Assembly (NCBI RefSeq): GCF_041381155.1
Contig: NC_091144.1
Location: forward strand, 16,501,544-16,565,543
Source: Argopecten irradians
Lineage: Eukaryota; Mollusca; Bivalvia; Pectinida; Pectinidae
Direction: 5' to 3'
DNA: 64,000 nucleotides
The notes beneath the pieces are model-generated. The model saw only the letters and a program-made list of their open reading frames with translations, had not been told where the DNA came from and did no database searches. Made by a program: the position numbers and the translations under genes. Shown piece by piece: positions 59,686-64,000 of the stretch (its first letter is position 1; the number at the start of each line of letters is the position of its first letter).

Positions 59686-61344
59686 TGTAATGGATATAGG
59701 CTTGGCAGTGAGAGAAATAACGAAAAGACTTCTTCGCTTGAATCCACGTGTTTATCAACCGGAAGTGTTACAAGTAAATCTCCAAACAGAATATGGACAA
59801 TAATTCCGGATACTTCTCTGGTGGTCACATAAATATATATTACATATATATATATTACATCCCCCCGCTCAAAAAAAAATGAACCCCAGTGAATTTTAAA
59901 TAACCACCAAAGAAGTATCATCAGATATACAGTAACAAGAACATGAATGATTCGTTTGAATGGACATGTCTGAAATGAAATAAAGAAAATTTACCATGAA
60001 ATCAAGTAAGCAATTTAGCACTGTTCATAATGAAATGATTGAAAAATAAGGGAAAATCCATTGTCACCTCCTGAAATGAGAATCGGTAGATTGTCATCGT
60101 TATCAATCATGGATGGTCTACATTTACAAAATGACACTGGCAAAACATCTCGAGGGGAAAAAAACAATTATGTTATTTTTGCAGGCAAGTCCATTCGCTG
60201 ACCAGTAAGGTATGCTAACATGTCCTTTGCGTTGATAGACATCGAGTTAAATTGTCCGGAGTCGGTAACATCACATGCATTCACAACTCTGGGTGTCAAT
60301 TTAGTCACAACACAAACTGAAGGTTTGGTGTCACGGACTCCTTTGATAGGCTCTGACGTTTTCCTCTGAAATGAAGGTTTGGCAACTTGTACAATCTCAT
60401 TATCTTTGTCTTTGACAGCTAACAAATGACTAGCAAATGATTGACTGCTATCCATTTTTTCCACTCCATTAGACCCGGAATACACAGGTGTAGGATTGTC
60501 CGTTTTTTTGGAACTTACTGCATGCATAACATTAACTGGGACACTATCCACTACAGATTCAGTTTGTACATACTTGCTATTTACATCAACATGTACTTCA
60601 TCAAGTTCATCGTTTGCCCTCGCCTCACAAACTTCAGAATAGCGGCGTTTTCGTTCGAGTAACCATTGTTTCCGTCGTGCTTTCTCATGGCGAATCTGTG
60701 ACGGCGATTTATGTTTGCGTCATGGCTTGTCGCTAGATGTAACTGGAGATACTGGTACATCTACCTTATGTTGACCACAACCATTTACACTTCTATTTAA
60801 AGTCTTGTCATAATGTTCTAACGATTTGGTCCATGTGATTGAAAATGACAAAGTCTGTCCATTCTCCTTCAGAACGTACGATGGAATCAAATTGTTATAA
60901 TCATCACTGTAATTATCAAGCACTTTAATTAGATTTTCAGGAAGCAACATGGTTGAACAAATAGAGTAACTGTTCAGTTCTAAATCATGTAGTTCTAACT
61001 TCTATGCTGCCATGACCTCGTGGTCGGGCCTCGTCAAGCTGACCTCCTTACACATAAAACATCACTGAAACGCTAACAGGGACATTCGCTTAATGTGTCC
61101 GACCGACATGTAGTCGTCGGCTGGAAATGTCACAAAACTACATCTTATATTATTACTTGTCTTTAGATTCTCCACCATGTAATGGATATAGGCTTGGCAG
61201 TGAGAGAAATTACGAAAAGACTTCTTCGCTTGAATCCACGTGTTTATCAACCGGAAGTGTTACAAGTAAATCTCCAAACAGAATATGGACAATAATTCCG
61301 GATACTTCTCTGGTGGTCACATAAATATATATTACATATATATA
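59686..61344 (-). mobile_element. Small gag-only LTR element, copy 2
   Basis: LTRs at 59686-59859 and 61178-61344, primer site TGGTGGAGAATC inside 61178 and polypurine tract GAGCGGGGGGA at 59860-59870 repeat the layout of copy 1 at the matching place, so insertion preceded the duplication. Confidence 0.7.
60168..60950 (-). pseudogene. Gag/ORF1-like frame of the LTR element, copy 2 (one stop codon)
   Basis: A 261-codon frame from MLLPENLIK to RMDLPAKIT is open except for one TGA (60720-60722) after SSDKP, which copy 1 shares. The N-terminal half has SITWTKSLE; the middle is basic (RHEKARRKQWLLERKRR); the C-terminal half is hydrophilic. No zinc knuckle or enzyme motif is seen. Confidence 0.5.
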
Positions 61345-64000
61345 AATAAAAAAGAACAATGTCCATGTGATGGTTTCCATATACATAAAAAGAAAACACA
61401 ACTATAAAACAGTTTTCCCCCCCCCATAGCCGAGAAAGCGCTAGGAAGGAAAAAACTGTTTTATAGTTGTGTTTTCTTTTTACATATATATGTATATATA
61501 TATTACACATGTGCATGTAGAAAATAAATACATATATGTATATAGTCTATTGGACCCATTTCTTCCCATGACAGTAAGAACAAAGGAGACCAGTAAGATA
61601 ATGTCTTTGTTGCAGACTTTAACATCCTTTCATCTATTCAGATGTGTACTGTATATACGTTTCTGGCCCTATCTGGATCTTAATGAGATTTTCAAAAATA
61701 AAAAATAAAAAAAATCTTAATTTGAATTTGACTCCATGGCCTCTCAGGCACTTTTTGATCTTTTATACAAATTTATTCCGAATAAACTATCTTCTGCGGG
61801 GTTTAAAAAAAACTGTCTCCTGTTAATGGAACTTTACGATGTTACGATGTTGCTGCTTTCACACAGCATTACCTGGTATAATATCCAAACCCGGTATTTT
61901 CCCAAAATAGCACCGGTTGTGCTTGTAAACACCATGTGTCACGAGTGACTGCTCTGCCATAATTGGGTTTGTACAATATACGTATACGTAGCCTCACACA
62001 TATGTGTATTAACGCAAACCTGTGTACATTGTGTATGTTAACATATAGAACTTAAAACATCCCGTTCACTATTAAAGGATATTTTAGTTGGGTTTTATTC
62101 AAAGTTAACAAAACAATCACGCAAATATCCGCATATCTGTATCTTGACAATGAAGCTTACAATGACAGGTTTCCGAGCATACACTAAAATCTGGATTTCA
62201 AACTTAAATTTTGTACTTATTTGGACATGGCCCAATAAGTAGAATAGATTTTTTAGCTTATTTGAACCTGTGACCTTGAATGAAGGTTAATGTCATTCAT
62301 TTGAAATATATATAATAAGCCTCCATCCCAGCATGCCACAGGCCCAATATTAGGTATATCGGCCTCTCAGTTATTAACAAGAAGTCGTTTAAAGATTTGA
62401 ACCTATTTGACCCCTGTGACCTTAAATGAAGTTCAGTCATTTATTGGAACAAACATGGTAACTGATCATCCAAGCTTGAAAAGGGATTCAAGCGAGGGAG
62501 ACTGAAGTTGGTTCCGAGTTCCGTTTAAGGATTCTGTTTTTTTTAAATAAAATTTTTAAAATTCAGTTTATGTAATTTGAACATATTACAAATGTTCTCT
62601 GTTGTGTTTTGTCATAGATAATTTTGTGATAGAGCTAGTTTAAATACGTTTTCAAATAACATCTATTTCCGTTTATGAAAAAACGGAAATCAGAACCAGT
62701 TTCGGGTTCCGTTTAAGGAATTTTCTATCATTTTAGATATAATCATTCTATATACCTAAGACATATGAGAAATGTAGCCTGTTGTCTTTTCAATGGGTTA
62801 CTAGTGGTGAAACCACTTTAATTTAGTTTTCTATCAACTCCTATTTCCGAGTTCCGTTTAAGTAAAACGGAACCGAGTTCCGTTTTTCCATAAACGAAAA
62901 TAGATGTTATTTGAAAACGTATTTAAACTAGCTCTATCACAAATTATCTATGACAATGTTCAAATTACATAAACTGAATTTTTAAAATTTTATTTAAAAA
63001 AAAAAAAACAGAATCCCTAAACGGAACTCGGAACTCGGAAGTATTAAGGGTAAATCTAAACAAACCTGCACTAAATTTTATGCTTAAATTTCGCAAAATA
63101 ACACATTGTTTAGCATCACGCAAACGTTTTGCGAAATTACATGCTGAATTCGCTTTATTCCGCGCTTTTTTTTTCTTTCAGACAGCTCTGTCAGTTTTCA
63201 ATGGCATTCGGGGTCAGTTTTCAACGTTGAAAAATGTCCCGAGGTCAATTTTCAACGAAAGTTCATATTCAACGTTACACCGGCCATTTCTGGTGTCCGG
63301 CTGGAGGTCGGGCCAAAATGGCTAAACATCATGCCGGGAGTACATCCTAAGCCTAATAGAAAGGGGTCATGATCAAAGAATAAACTGAGAGCCAACTGTT
63401 CCGGATTCCATCAATTACCCGGCTGTTACATCAATCGTACATGCTTTGAAAAACAATCTCAGGGTCAATTTTAAGAGGAACACTTAATTTAAAAAAGTAG
63501 TCGGTCGAAATGTAAACGTAAGGAACGAATTATATTTTTTGTTGTTTACTGGTGTGTATACTGCATTTTGGTTTTGATATTTTGAATAACGCGCGTGTAT
63601 TGGTAGCATCCGTATTGAGTAGGCATTCGATATTTTATCATTTGTTTGCTTGTTTGTCTATCTGAATTGATAAAATATCAAGTAGTATGTTCGTGTCATA
63701 TGCAGAGTCTGTCCCGTCTATCTGTAAGGACGTGTGTACAGACCAATGAACAGATGGATGGAAAGAATAATACGTTGATACCCCTGTGCAGCTGGATATA
63801 TAATCATTTTAATTGTCTGTTAGTTGTTTTTATTTTTTATTCGTTTGTTAGTTAGTTATTGCTTTATTTCGTTCCTTCGACTGTTCGTTCGATCATTACA
63901 TGTACATGAAGTTCGACTTGAACTGAAGAAAAACCATATTAAAGCGATCGTCTGTTCGATAACATTACTAATATCTTTTGCTGGATGGAAATCCCGTGAT

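Larger units (their letters stand above)
46337..64000. repeat. Segmental tandem duplication, unit 2 (runs off right edge)
   Basis: Direct-orientation partner of unit 1, about 31 kb reduced to 18 kb. It lacks the 9107-13796 and 13838-24249 blocks, the 8007-8712 insertion and the 25133 MITE. It has gained 47087-50100 (repeats) and a block of about 165 bp at 51078-51240. Confidence 0.9.
59279..64000. mobile_element. Composite element B, copy 2 (runs off right edge)
   Basis: Collinear with 28955-33811, with the same nested LTR element, hairpin, fold-back element (62512-63040) and repeat Z (63060-63370). The window ends at its right terminus (GGAAATCCCGTGAT). Confidence 0.6.

Overview
The window is eukaryotic and AT-rich, with intron-rich genes and dense repeats. 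The gene content and repeat types fit a marine mollusc, most likely a bivalve. The gene clues are a CHST15-type sulfotransferase in tandem copies and a DRAM-type membrane protein. The repeat clues are a tRNA-derived SINE, DIRS-type and gypsy-type retroelement remnants, and several non-autonomous palindromic families. The taxon is inferred; no species marker was seen.

All recognisable host genes lie on the minus strand. Gene 1 (5506-34098) is a Golgi-type carbohydrate sulfotransferase resembling CHST15/GalNAc4S-6ST. It has a type II signal-anchor exon at 33831-34098, a 5'-PAPS-binding exon at 28369-28678 and five phase-compatible 3' exons between 9091 and 5506. Gene 2 is a tandem paralogue: exons at 51980-54847, 55741-55760 and 58701-59003, with its first exon expected just past the right edge. 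Gene 2 carries a 1-nt frameshift and damage at the PAPS-binding motif, so it looks like a young pseudogene. Inside the large intron of gene 1, on the same strand, are four exons (17967-20809) of a DRAM/Frag1-family membrane protein that has no counterpart in copy 2.

Layout. 1-2760: dispersed repeats and a SINE. 2760-33990: duplicated unit 1. 34110-46336: spacer made almost entirely of mobile elements, namely a decayed DIRS-like element (34950-37400), a gypsy NC/protease relic (38870-39540), a TTAA MITE, a repeat with an AGCTCACCTGG head, and a 3.7-kb element with GATCGCGATC termini that contains a 1-kb tandem duplication. 46337-64000: duplicated unit 2, in direct orientation. Comparing the units gives filled and empty sites for several insertions. 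The best cases are a TTAA-flanked MITE at 25133-25488 and a 10.4-kb segment at 13838-24249 whose empty site looks like a TA-ACACT-TA excision footprint.

Other structures are a three-monomer higher-order satellite (11135-12660), a 27-bp minisatellite whose every unit carries a splice-donor consensus beside a DRAM exon, a small gag-only LTR element present in both units, and several long hairpins. Exon calls rest on splice signals, matching phases, conservation between the two copies, and remembered family motifs. No database search was run.
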